Positions 8,601-15,478 of a stretch of DNA of 42,179 nucleotides are shown here, one piece after another. How positions within the stretch are numbered: position 1 is the first letter of the stretch; each line of letters begins with the position of its first letter. The position numbers and the translations under genes were made by a program. Origin of the DNA: Thiobacillus denitrificans (GTDB lineage Bacteria > Pseudomonadota > Gammaproteobacteria > Burkholderiales > Thiobacillaceae); assembly GCA_002424845.1 (NCBI GenBank), contig DILD01000003.1, positions 1-42,179 on the forward strand. The letters are read 5' to 3'. Below the pieces are notes generated by a model. The model made no database searches and was not told the origin of the DNA. It saw only the letters and a list, made by a program, of their open reading frames with translations.

Positions 8601-9247
8601 GTGACGGTGACGCGCAGGGCGGGGTTGGAGCTGTTCGCCAGTTCGACGCTGTGGCCGGCGGCAAGGATGATCTCGCCATTGGGGCTGGTGATGATGCCGC
8701 TGTTCTCGACGTCGGGCGCGAACAGCAATACGGGGCCGCCGCTGGCGCTGATGTGGCCGGCGTTCCTGACGGCGCCTGCGCCGCCCGCGCCGGTGAATTT
8801 GTGCAGGCCGTTGGCAAAGTCCTGGTCGGTGATGTTGAGGCTGGAGGCAACTAGACCGGCCACGTCGATACGCGCACCGGATCCGAAGACGATGCCGTTC
8901 GGGTTGATCAGCCAGACGTGGCCGTTGGACTGCAGGCCGCCCAGGATGCTGGACGGATTGCCGCCGGTGACGCGGTTGAGGACGGTGCTGGCGGCGTTTT
9001 GCTGGACGAAGCGGGTGAGCTCGTTGCCGGCAATGGAGAAGTTCTGCCAGTTGATGATGGCGCCGGGGCTGTTGGTGACGGTGAGGGTGTCGCCGTTGCT
9101 GGCGATGCTGGCGCTGCCGCGGACGACGGTGGCGCCGTTGGGGTTGGCCAGAAGAACGGGGCTGCCCAGGGCGAGGGCGAGGGCCAGCGCCAGCGGTTTG
9201 TACTGGTGGGGCTGGCTGGCTTGCGGGCGGCGGCTCGGGGTGGGCAT
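2684..9247 (-). CDS. Two-partner secretion exoprotein (TpsA, filamentous-hemagglutinin type) with GLUG repeats
   Basis: This 2187-residue protein is predicted to be secreted and exported through the partner TpsB. A hydrophobic signal segment (LALALALALGSPVLLA) precedes a TPS secretion domain at about 35-300 with NWQNFSIA at about 66-73 and INPNGIVFGSGA from about 114. Residues about 578-1098 hold 18 GLUG-type repeats. Then come two W..NW..LPG..DDV segments and beta-helix repeats ending in two copies of an autotransporter-like PGNS...G(D/T)L motif. I see only two cysteines, one of them four residues from the C-terminus-like end (MVCTG), and no recognisable C-terminal toxin domain. The ATG at 9247 follows AGGA at a good distance; an upstream TTG is less likely. 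The likely role is surface adhesion or biofilm, by inference from the family. Confidence 0.9.
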   Translation of the reverse strand: MPTPSRRPQASQPHQYKPLALALALALGSPVLLANPNGATVVRGSASIASNGDTLTVTNSPGAIINWQNFSIAGNELTRFVQQNAASTVLNRVTGGNPSSILGGLQSNGHVWLINPNGIVFGSGARIDVAGLVASSLNITDQDFANGLHKFTGAGGAGAVRNAGHISASGGPVLLFAPDVENSGIITSPNGEIILAAGHSVELANSSNPALRVTVTAGGEAVNLGQIIAQGGNASMVGGLVRQAGLVSASSVTREGGRVYLRATGQVQLDSNSRTEANGTSGGSILARVEDNGQLSGRIEVQGALSAQGDGSPDSGGFVDTSAAEVRVGEVKVDTGGGKWLIDPADFTIAASGGNISGSTLSGNLAGGSIEIQSSSGTAGGNGDIHVNDDVSWSANTLTLTAARDVNINAVMTASGTSSLVLNPAATNGADTAVADGTVKVGFNPDGSFKGRVDFPGRTGAGFLAIGGQGYTVIDSLGVAGSTTALDLQGMNGGLGGYYALGSNIDASATSGWNWNVDHYDGFAPIGPTFSGSFDGLGHTITGLFVNRPTTYDVGLFRSVGFTGAVRNVGLLGGSVTGQQRVGGLAGTGNGTITNSFVTSAVNGLSHVGGLVGEHYGVISNSYTTGAVSGEDYVGGLAGLNYWGEGTVSDSYATGAVSGNRYVGGLVGYNAFEISNSYATGTVTGTGVDPEAIGGLAGYNDWGTISDSHAEGAVAGTVYVGGLVGENDGDISNSYATGDVTGVSGTASYAGYSDYIGGLVGLNWSEGSVIDSYAEGSVTGSWDVGGLVGYSEGWVSGSHATGAVSGEWAVGGLAGYNRGNIDSGYATGHVTGFESGSIYIGGLVGYNDSYEINTSYATGNVTGAEEVGGLVGKNWNGSIIDSHATGAVSGTSLVGGLVGWNSQSDINGSYATGDVTGLGGASQYIGGLVGYNDTEFGMISGSYASGVVSGDYYVGGLVGAHEGVISSSHATGAVSGTSYVGGLVGSTIQDVGNAAQISTSYATGAVSGEWFVGGLAGLVDAAGTVSNSYATGSVTGIDALSGPSVISESVGGLVGNNQGTINTSYASGAVTGSVDVGGLAGYNIGTVNGSYWDIETTGQATSAGGTGLTNAQMKQQASFAGWDFAETWGIDEAMSYPYLLANEQLPHPGYLGPVYWDGEAGDGLWTSVLNWNINALPGVDDDVAIGTGSGTVTLTSGLHAAINALMCEADFVIDGGSLTIGAGGAYFSGSLELVSGGLSGNGTGELGVTGGFSQASGFDVSGFNHIFISQLTGNLSVGNLSTTWSGNFDSASSNGVIGLRAEAGDIVQQAGTVLAGSGLGVAASGSVLLEENNPTGVIGGSAGGDFRYKSSAPILVTSYDDGNYALSGITVGNGIQLTSTTGDIFIDAPLQANLDIILITPTQAVFNVDWSPLGVANNLSVQGVGGVGGDLVNTATMTLDKGVSVSADGKLVNAAGASLSMTDPLASIAVGGDIKNQGSMHLGGGSDLATGVSGGFINSGSLLLDGDATSVLVYQNFSNQAGGTVTIQGTNTTLDIDGSLINAGSLTLAGTASSLLAWEGVDNQATGSISIQAGTAFDVSGGAFANAGSLIIASGGALDVLLGMTNAAGGDILNNGTLTATTLTLNGGLLHGAGTLTADVVNTGGTVSPGNSVGTLTIVGDYTQGAGGTLNIEIGGTAAGEYDVLAVSGDVTLDGTLTAGLVNGFIPVHANYFSFLTAGGTTTGTFATLTAPTAFSVGYNLATNEAARLIYALDGANTFTNAAGGLSWGIAQNWSFGVLPGEADDVLISAGHAVIHDSGDDLIASLTISSGNALDVSGGSLTVSGDTLVVGALSVSGGSLALNGLTNSIVDLSVSSGSLSIASGLTQTAGSFTQTGGSVQAAHLIVDGGVANLNGGTFSSTGGVSVGALGTLKLAGGTLDTGSVVNAGTFDIHADTTIHADFSNSGTVNKLAGAGTTTFNGSFASTGTINIDIGSLAFAGGLTQNGGVLTVNGGLLGNVLLNGGLLNGSGTIGGNVTLNGGTLAPGNSPGVLNITGDLTLGSTSTLIMELGDPAYATANDQINVGGLFTQGGTLQLSAVNGYVPVPEDSFVLFTFGSESGSFASMSLPNETVGLSGGVLRILGQTPIDVPVVPEYPEVTVTVIDQILRESVTQVSTGGGFLFTVKPVADDDEDKGEGNKSTRMVCTG
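5955..7515 (-). repeat. Array of 18 GLUG-type protein repeats inside tpsA
   Basis: The translated region contains 18 consecutive units of the form (V/I)GGL(V/A)G...(I/V)..SYATG.V(T/S)G. The base unit is 26 residues; several units carry insertions after the VTG turn and reach 30-38 residues. The DNA is diverged between units, so this is a protein-level repeat and not a tandem array of identical DNA. Confidence 0.9.
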
Positions 9248-9271
9248 GGGGATCCTCGCTGGCGGGCGCAA

Positions 9272-10003
9272 TTAGTGGACCTTGCAGATGGCGTCGCGGT
9301 TGACGCCCAAGGTGCCGATGGTTGAGGTCGAGGCCTGGAAGACTTTCTGGATTTGCGGTGTGGACGGAATGGGGATGGGCGGCATGCCGGGGGCGGGCAT
9401 CAGGCCCCATTGCCCGGCTGAGAATACGCCGCTGCCAGCGCCATTGGCGACTTCGACGGAACCCTGGGTGACGCCGAAGAATACGCTGCCGGCCTGGACC
9501 TGGGCGGCAATCTCGGGCGGCAGGTCCTTGAGAAGTTCAGGACAGCCGGCTTCGCAGGAGATGATGATGAATTCGGTGCCGCGGATGCCAATGGTGCCGG
9601 CGGAGGTCTGGGCCTGGTAGGCGTCGCGGTTGCCGCGCTTGCCAACGGCGCCGGAGATGGCGCGCAGGCCACCCTGGACGAGGCTGTAGGACATGGCGTC
9701 GGCTTCGGGCTGACTTTCGACGTAGTTGTATTTGTCGAGCTTGATGCGGGTGCCGGGCTTGAGGATGAGTTCGCTGCCGTCAGTGAAGCGAATGTGCGCG
9801 CTGGCGCCTTTCTCGACGCTGATGGATTCGCCGGCTTTCAAAGTGGAACCGGGGCCCACGATCTTGCTGCCGCCAAACACTTTCTGCACGTGAACGGTGC
9901 CGGTGGCCGAAACCAGGACGCCGTCAGCCAGCACTGACCCCGTCAACAACAACAGGACGCAGGCCAGCAACCAGGATGAAAAGACGGCCGGCGAACGCAT
10001 CAT
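9272..10003 (-). CDS. FecR-domain secreted protein
   Basis: The 243-residue protein begins with a signal peptide (SSWLLACVLLLLTGSVLA) followed by a FecR domain: G.V...G..V with GPGSTLKAGESISVEKGASA, then FTDGSELILKPGT, a SLVQGGLRAISG segment and the hallmark GTIGIRGTEF. FecR domains are extracytoplasmic and in the classic case pass a signal to an anti-sigma system; here no sigma or anti-sigma partner is visible. The ATG at 10003 comes one base after the tpsB stop, with a G-rich ribosome site in the end of tpsB, so translation is probably coupled. The tpsA start follows 24 bases after its stop. It may be a periplasmic or surface accessory to the TPS pair. Confidence 0.88.
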   Translation of the reverse strand: MMRSPAVFSSWLLACVLLLLTGSVLADGVLVSATGTVHVQKVFGGSKIVGPGSTLKAGESISVEKGASAHIRFTDGSELILKPGTRIKLDKYNYVESQPEADAMSYSLVQGGLRAISGAVGKRGNRDAYQAQTSAGTIGIRGTEFIIISCEAGCPELLKDLPPEIAAQVQAGSVFFGVTQGSVEVANGAGSGVFSAGQWGLMPAPGMPPIPIPSTPQIQKVFQASTSTIGTLGVNRDAICKVH

Positions 10004-10004
10004 G

Positions 10005-11561
10005 TCAGAACCCCCACACCAGGCTGGCGTGGATGCGGCCCAACTCTTCGCCGCGCACCCCGCCGCCATCGAAAACATACGCCGCATCAACCTTCAGCAG
10101 TGCGGAATCGGCGATGCGCAGGCGTATCCCCAAACCAGTGCTGGCGACAGCGATGTTGGGATCCACGCCATCGTCCCAAACCTGTCCGTAATCGACGAAA
10201 CCGGCCAGACGCAACGAGGCGCCCGACAATTTGAACAGGCTGGGGGTGGTGATTTCCACCCCCATACGCGCGCCCTTGTCGCCGGCAATTTCGCGTTCCT
10301 CGAAGCCGCGCACCGAGCCTGCGCCACCGACGCCGAAGTCTTCCGCCCCGGGCAACGGCTCGCCGGTCCACTGGCCGTTCACGCTGAACAGCGCATCCCA
10401 GCCGCCCTTCATGAACAGGTTGTGGCTCAGGCTCAGACGAATCAGCCCGTAGTCCTTGTCCCGGCCACCGTTGGCGGCAATGTTGGCATCGCTGCCCCGA
10501 TCGCCCAGTCCCAGATTGCGCACCACGCTCAAGGCAAACCGGGTGTTGGACTGTTGCGTCAGACGGCTGCCGCCGTAGGCAATGCTCGTGGGCGTCAGCA
10601 AATAATCCGGTGTGAATTTCTGCTCGGTTTCGACCAGACGGTAATCCTGGCCCAAACTCAGGTTGTGCTTGTAATCGCCAATCGGTTCCAGGTTGTGGAC
10701 ATAGCGTGCGCCTGCCGAATAACCGGCCGCCTGGTAGGCGAGGCTGCCTCCGGCTGCGGTAATGTTGCCGGACACGTTGGCATAGCTGCCGGACAGCTCG
10801 ATCGCGTCACCCCACGACGGCAACGGCATCTTCCAGTAGCCCCCGAAGATCTGCACATCCTGCGGCTTTTCTGCCGAGGTAATCGCCTGCATCGCCCACA
10901 GGTGATCACGATTGAAGACATTGCCGTGGCTCAGGCCCGCGCTGATCCGCCAGTCACCGCCTGCCGTTTCGCTGCCATTGTTTTCGGCACTGACGAAACC
11001 GCGCCAGGGCGACGCATCCTTGATCGTCACCTTGGCGTCGATCTCGCCGGGCTGCGCGCCGGTATTGAGCGTCACCAGGGTCTGCTTGACCGTGCTTTCG
11101 TTCGACAGCGCCAGACTGCGCGCCAGCGCGCGCGTATTGGGCGAACGGCCTTCACGCAATTGCGGGATGGACGCGAGAATGTTTTCGCGGTCATGGTAAG
11201 GCGTGGTCTGAATATCGATGCCCGTAAGCCTGGCCTCAATCACCTTGAACCGAATCACGCCGCTGGTGATTTCCTGCTCGGGAACCGTCACCTGGACCGC
11301 GCCGAAACCGGCCTGTTCATACAGGGCCTGCAGGGCCAGGCGGGCCTGCTCGACATCGGCGAAGTTGCGCTCGGCGCCAGTGAAGGGCTGCACGCTGGCT
11401 TGCGCCGCGCGCGGGTCGATCAGGCTGTTGCCGCTGATTTCGAAAGTCTGGATGGAAAAACGCAGTGCTTCCGGCGCCTGTTCGGCATGCGCGAAGGACG
11501 CGACGACGCTCGACGCCATCAGCATGAATGCAACAGGCAGAACCCGTGAGCAGGTTGGCAT
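10005..11561 (-). CDS. Two-partner secretion outer-membrane transporter (TpsB, ShlB/FhaC/HecB family)
   Basis: The 518-residue protein has a signal peptide ending near SFAHA, a POTRA region in the next 150 residues (FEISGNSLIDPRAAQ...LQALYEQAGFGAVQVTVPEQ) and a C-terminal 16-strand-type barrel. The conserved VRGF motif of lid loop L6 is present (GGAGSVRGFEER), and the chain ends in the terminal aromatic residue typical of outer-membrane barrels (LVWGF). It is the first gene of tpsB-fecR-tpsA. Order, spacing and strand make it the dedicated exporter of the large TpsA. The start ATG at 11561 has only a distant GGGAG, so initiation may be modest. Confidence 0.93.
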   Translation of the reverse strand: MPTCSRVLPVAFMLMASSVVASFAHAEQAPEALRFSIQTFEISGNSLIDPRAAQASVQPFTGAERNFADVEQARLALQALYEQAGFGAVQVTVPEQEITSGVIRFKVIEARLTGIDIQTTPYHDRENILASIPQLREGRSPNTRALARSLALSNESTVKQTLVTLNTGAQPGEIDAKVTIKDASPWRGFVSAENNGSETAGGDWRISAGLSHGNVFNRDHLWAMQAITSAEKPQDVQIFGGYWKMPLPSWGDAIELSGSYANVSGNITAAGGSLAYQAAGYSAGARYVHNLEPIGDYKHNLSLGQDYRLVETEQKFTPDYLLTPTSIAYGGSRLTQQSNTRFALSVVRNLGLGDRGSDANIAANGGRDKDYGLIRLSLSHNLFMKGGWDALFSVNGQWTGEPLPGAEDFGVGGAGSVRGFEEREIAGDKGARMGVEITTPSLFKLSGASLRLAGFVDYGQVWDDGVDPNIAVASTGLGIRLRIADSALLKVDAAYVFDGGGVRGEELGRIHASLVWGF

Positions 11562-11590
11562 AGTGATAAAAAGCTCCCTTTATGGTTTTA

Positions 11591-11606
11591 TGTGGCCAAT
11601 TTCAAA
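11591..11606. promoter_or_regulatory. CRP-like half-site pair before tpsB
   Basis: TGTGG-N6-TCAAA matches the CRP consensus TGTGA-N6-TCACA at 8 of 10 defined bases and is centred 37 bases upstream of the tpsB start. It overlaps one GGCCAATT element. No CRP gene is in the window, so the call is tentative. Confidence 0.3.
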
Positions 11607-11685
11607 CCGTGCCGGTCGATTCTACCCAAAAACAATAAAATCCGTATGGACAATTGGCCTAGGGCTTTTGCATGAGCAATTGGCC
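11594..11685. repeat. Three GGCCAATT elements between tpsB and the cyclase gene
   Basis: GGCCAATT occurs at 11594-11601, and its reverse complement within CAATTGGCC at 11651-11659 and 11677-11685. The last two are direct repeats with starts 26 bp apart. They fill the 171-bp divergent region, so they are candidate operator sites. Confidence 0.45.
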
Positions 11686-11732
11686 CGGCAATCACGATAA
11701 AACGCCCGGCCGGCTTCCGTTATCATCACAAA

Positions 11733-13856
11733 ATGAATTCGTCCGAATTTTTCCGCCGTCTCGGGCTGGGGGCCTTGCTGCCCCTGGCGGCCGTCATCGC
11801 AGGACTGGGGATATACCAGGCCGATCCGGCGCCGGTGCAATCGCTGCGCAATGCCATTTTCGACCAGTATCAGCGATTGTCCCCGCGCACCTACCTGGAT
11901 GCGCCCGTGCGCGTGGCGGACATCGACGATGAGAGCCTGGCACGACTGGGGCAATGGCCATGGCCGCGCCTTCAACTCGCCGCGCTGGTGGACACGCTGC
12001 GCGAAAACGGCGCGGCGGCGGTGATCTTCGACGTCACCTTTCCCGAGCGGGACCGCACTTCGCCCGATTCCGTACGCAAGGTCTGGAAAGGGTCTGCCGG
12101 ACTGAACGCCGAACTGGATCGCCTGCCGGATCACGATGAACTGTTCGCTCAATCCATCGGCAAAGGCGGCGTGGTACTGGGCTTTGCGCTGACACCCGAC
12201 ACATCAACGTCCCTGCTTTCCACAGACACGTACACCGTAAGCGAACTGGGCGGCTCGCCACTTGAGTTCCTGTATTCGTTCAAGGGCAGCGTGGCCTCGC
12301 TGCCCGATTTGCAAAAGGCGGCAGCCGGAAACGGCGCGTTCACGTTTGTCGCGGACACCGACGGCATCGTGCGACGCGTGCCCCTGTTCCAGAGCCTGAA
12401 CAAGCAAATCGTTCCCTCCCTGTCAGCGGAAGCCCTGCGCGTGGCGCAGCAAGGAGACACCTATGAAATCGACACGCTGGACATCTCCGGCGGTGGCGTG
12501 CAGCGCGTAACGATCGGGGAATTTTCCATTCCGACCACATCGCATGCCGAAGTTTGGCTGCACTACACTCGGCCCGTACCGCAGCGCACGCTGCCGGTAT
12601 GGAAAATCCTGGCGGGTGAAATTCCGCGCGACCAGATCGAGGACCGCATCGTTCTGATCGGCACCTCCGCCCAGGGCCTGATGGACTTGCGCTTCAGCCC
12701 GCTCGGAGGCTCTTTCCCGGGGGTGGAGGCCCATGCCATGGCGCTTGAGCAGATCATCGGCGGCGAATTCCTGCAGCGACCGGACTGGGCCACGGGCCTC
12801 GAAATCATTTTGCTGGTCATGGGCGGCCTGCTGATCGGCGCGATCGCGCTGCATACCCCCGCACTGGTGTCCGCCCTGTTGGCGACGCTTGTGCTGGGCG
12901 GTTTTGCCTGGGGCGGCTGGTATCTGTTTTCCGCCAAGCACTTGCTGCTCGATACGACCGTGCCGAGCATGACGGTGCTGTTCAGCTTCATGCTGACCAG
13001 CGTCTATCGGCACGTGTCGGCCGAACTTCGCCAGCGCTGGGTCAAGCAGGCCTTTTCCCGCTATGTCTCGCCCAACCTGGTCGCGTATCTGGTCGATCAC
13101 CCGGAAAGCCTGCAGCTGGGCGGGCGGCGGCAGGAATGCAGTTTCATCTTCACCGATCTGGCCGGCTTTACCAACCTGATGGAAAAAATCGACCCGACCG
13201 AAGCCGTCGGGCTGCTCAACCACTATCTGGATGAAATGATCGCCATCGCCTTCAAGCATGAAGGCACGCTGGATCGCATTGTCGGCGATGCCGTCGCCGT
13301 GATCTTTTCCGCGCCGGTGGAGCAGGCGGATCATCGCGCCAAGGCATTCAATTGCGCGCTGGAAATGCAGGAATATTCCAACCGCTACATGATCGAAGCC
13401 AATGCGCGCGGCATCGCCTTCGGCATGACCCGCATCGGCGTCCATTCCGGCGAAGTCACCGTGGGCAACTTCGGCGGTTCGACCATTTTCGATTACCGCG
13501 CACTGGGCGACCCCATCAATACCGCCGCCCGGCTGGAAAGCGTGAACAAGCAGCTGGGCACGCAAATGTGCGTGTCCGAAGCCACGCTGTCAGGCTGCCC
13601 GGGCGCCGTTGCAAGGCCTGTCGGCAAGCTGGTGCTGAAAGGCAAGAGCTTGCCGTTGATGGTGTACCAACCGGTGTCCGAGCCCGACCCGGAGTACGCC
13701 GCCGCATATCGACTGATGGCGGACGAAAAGCCGGAGGCCCGCGCGGTATTCGAGGCTCTGGCGCAAGCACGCCCGGACGACCCCCTGCCCAAATTCCACC
13801 TCAACCGGTTCAACAACGGCCAGTCGGGCGAGGTGATCGTGTTCACGCAGAAATAG
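11733..13856 (+). CDS. CHASE2-sensor class III adenylate/guanylate cyclase
   Basis: The 707-residue protein has an N-terminal membrane helix (about 10-29), a CHASE2 extracytoplasmic sensor (start marked by VADIDDESLARLGQWPWPR), three membrane helices at about 350-430, and a class III cyclase domain from about 466. Metal-binding Asp475 (FTDLAGF) and Asp519 (RIVGDAV) are present, as are the catalytic Asn596 and Arg600 (PINTAARLE). At the positions that usually select the base, Arg515 stands in place of the adenylyl-cyclase Lys and Arg589 in place of Asp/Thr, so the product may be cAMP or cGMP. No Shine-Dalgarno precedes the ATG. It is divergent from the TPS operon and faces the cNMP-binding EAL gene. 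Confidence 0.92.
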   Translation: MNSSEFFRRLGLGALLPLAAVIAGLGIYQADPAPVQSLRNAIFDQYQRLSPRTYLDAPVRVADIDDESLARLGQWPWPRLQLAALVDTLRENGAAAVIFDVTFPERDRTSPDSVRKVWKGSAGLNAELDRLPDHDELFAQSIGKGGVVLGFALTPDTSTSLLSTDTYTVSELGGSPLEFLYSFKGSVASLPDLQKAAAGNGAFTFVADTDGIVRRVPLFQSLNKQIVPSLSAEALRVAQQGDTYEIDTLDISGGGVQRVTIGEFSIPTTSHAEVWLHYTRPVPQRTLPVWKILAGEIPRDQIEDRIVLIGTSAQGLMDLRFSPLGGSFPGVEAHAMALEQIIGGEFLQRPDWATGLEIILLVMGGLLIGAIALHTPALVSALLATLVLGGFAWGGWYLFSAKHLLLDTTVPSMTVLFSFMLTSVYRHVSAELRQRWVKQAFSRYVSPNLVAYLVDHPESLQLGGRRQECSFIFTDLAGFTNLMEKIDPTEAVGLLNHYLDEMIAIAFKHEGTLDRIVGDAVAVIFSAPVEQADHRAKAFNCALEMQEYSNRYMIEANARGIAFGMTRIGVHSGEVTVGNFGGSTIFDYRALGDPINTAARLESVNKQLGTQMCVSEATLSGCPGAVARPVGKLVLKGKSLPLMVYQPVSEPDPEYAAAYRLMADEKPEARAVFEALAQARPDDPLPKFHLNRFNNGQSGEVIVFTQK

Positions 13857-13876
13857 TCCGCCAGCAGGCCGGCACG

Positions 13877-13902
13877 AGGGTGGCGCGGCAACCGCGCCTC
13901 TC
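13877..13902. terminator. Hairpin between the convergent cyclase and EAL genes
   Basis: GGCGCGG at 13882-13888 and CCGCGCC at 13892-13898 form a perfect 7-bp stem with loop CAA, and flanking bases allow a few more pairs. It lies between two convergent genes, but neither side has a clear T-run, so termination would be weak or factor-assisted. Confidence 0.4.
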
Positions 13903-13943
13903 AACACAAAGGTAGAGAAACCCTGCCGCGGGCCAGGGCGATC

Positions 13944-15176
13944 TCAGGGCGTAACAGCGTCCGTCTTGGAATAGGCCTCGCCGCGCTGCTCGACATACGT
14001 CAGCGCATCGGCCTGGCTGAGCGGACGCGCAAACAGGTAACCCTGCCCGTATCGGCAACCAAGCGCCTTCAGCGCCTGTTCGTCTTCGATGTCCTCTACC
14101 CCTTCTGCGATGCAGTCCATGCCCAGTTCGCGCGCCAGCGCGGCAATCGCCCGGACGATGCGCTGGCCGTTGGCCTGATCGCGCATGGCCCGCACAAATG
14201 ACTGGTCGATCTTGAGGTTGTCCAGCGGCATGCGCTCCAGGTAGCTGAGCGATGAATAGCCGGTGCCGAAATCGTCAATGGCCAGCAGCATGCCCGCCAG
14301 CTTCAGCCGATGCATGGCCTCAATGGCATGATCGGCATTCTCCATCATCATGCTTTCGGTAATCTCGATCTTGACCTGATGCGGATTGGCGCCCGAGTCG
14401 CGAATAACCGCCATGACGGCTTCCAGCTCCTCGGGGTCCATCAACTGCCGGGCGGAAAGATTGATGCTGATAAACAATCCCGCCTGTCCGGGATGGCACT
14501 GGGTCATGCGCGCCTGCAACTGGTGAAAACCACGCAAGGCTTCAGCCGTCATCCAGCGGCCCAAAGGCAGAATCAGACCGGTGTTTTCAGCCAGCGAGAT
14601 GAATTCCGCCGGACTGCTCACGCTACCGTCCTGGCGCTTCCAGCGCACCAGCGCCTCGAAGCCGGCCAGGCTGCCATCGGCCAGATGCACCACCGGCTGG
14701 TAATACACCAGAAACTCCTCACGCTCGATAGCCTCGCTCATGTCCTGCGTCGCACGGATATTGCACACGGCATACTCGCGCAGCGCAGTCAGGTGTTCGG
14801 CCACGGCTTCGGCGGCATGGTTACCGCCGGTATTGCTGACACGGAACCGGCTCACCACCAAGCCCAGCAGGTGTGCCAGCAACGGATCGGAGTGCTTCAG
14901 CTTGTCGAAGAAAAGCCCGCTATTGATCGCGATCAGCGTGGTCGGCTCCGCCGCCACCGCCGAGGCCGTCCGCGGCAGGTTATCCACCAGCGCGATCTCG
15001 CCGAAAATTTCTCCGGCCTGCAGCGTGAGCACCAGACTTTCCTCACCCTTGCCATTGGTGCGGGCGATGTTCACGCTTCCCTTTTCGATCAGATAGGCAT
15101 CCCGGCCCGTATCGCCCTCCCGGAAAATCACCATTCCGGACGAATAGGTCTCGCGACGCCAAGGCACAAAGCTCAT
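13944..15176 (-). CDS. Cyclic-nucleotide-binding domain fused to EAL phosphodiesterase
   Basis: The 410-residue soluble protein starts with a CRP-type cNMP-binding domain whose cassette is intact (IFGEIALVDNLPRTA, about 58-72). A complete EAL domain follows from about 145. EAL 174-176, NLS at about 239, EITES 271-275, DDFGTGYSSL from 301, Lys322 in LKIDQSF, EGVE 358-361 and the final GYLFARPL are all there, so it should hydrolyse c-di-GMP to pGpG. The ATG at 15176 has GGAG six bases upstream, better than the TTG two codons earlier. The architecture suggests c-di-GMP breakdown tuned by cAMP or cGMP, and the adjacent cyclase is the obvious source. Confidence 0.93.
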   Translation of the reverse strand: MSFVPWRRETYSSGMVIFREGDTGRDAYLIEKGSVNIARTNGKGEESLVLTLQAGEIFGEIALVDNLPRTASAVAAEPTTLIAINSGLFFDKLKHSDPLLAHLLGLVVSRFRVSNTGGNHAAEAVAEHLTALREYAVCNIRATQDMSEAIEREEFLVYYQPVVHLADGSLAGFEALVRWKRQDGSVSSPAEFISLAENTGLILPLGRWMTAEALRGFHQLQARMTQCHPGQAGLFISINLSARQLMDPEELEAVMAVIRDSGANPHQVKIEITESMMMENADHAIEAMHRLKLAGMLLAIDDFGTGYSSLSYLERMPLDNLKIDQSFVRAMRDQANGQRIVRAIAALARELGMDCIAEGVEDIEDEQALKALGCRYGQGYLFARPLSQADALTYVEQRGEAYSKTDAVTP

Positions 15177-15311
15177 TTGCAACTCCCTGCTCGTTATTTC
15201 GACTTTATGATCGCTCTGCGGTCAATTTGCAACCCAGCCAGGCCGCCCGGACGGTTGACGCTCCCTCAAGCGCTTGCCTGTGCCGCGCTTCCCGCATCGC
15301 ATCGCTAAAGC

Positions 15312-15317
15312 TATAAT
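15312..15317 (+). promoter_or_regulatory. -10 element of the tRNA-Ala promoter
   Basis: TATAAT is a perfect -10 hexamer eleven bases before the tRNA. TTCCCG at 15289-15294 is a weak -35 with 17-base spacing. The GC-rich segment after the -10 resembles a stringent-control discriminator. Confidence 0.65.
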
Positions 15318-15327
15318 TCGCCCTGTC

Positions 15328-15403
<76 letters not shown>

Positions 15404-15441
15404 GACATACGGGCTCGAAACAATCTTCTGGCCCGTCCCAA

Positions 15442-15478
15442 AAAGCGCTTCCGGAACATCGGGGCGCTTTATTCTTTT
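15442..15478 (+). terminator. Intrinsic terminator of tRNA-Ala
   Basis: AAAGCGC at 15442-15448 pairs with GCGCTTT at 15464-15470, followed by ATTCTTTT. The remainder of the 312-base stretch from 15404 to the gltB start holds the gltB promoter and leader hairpin listed separately, and nothing else that I can see. Confidence 0.7.
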
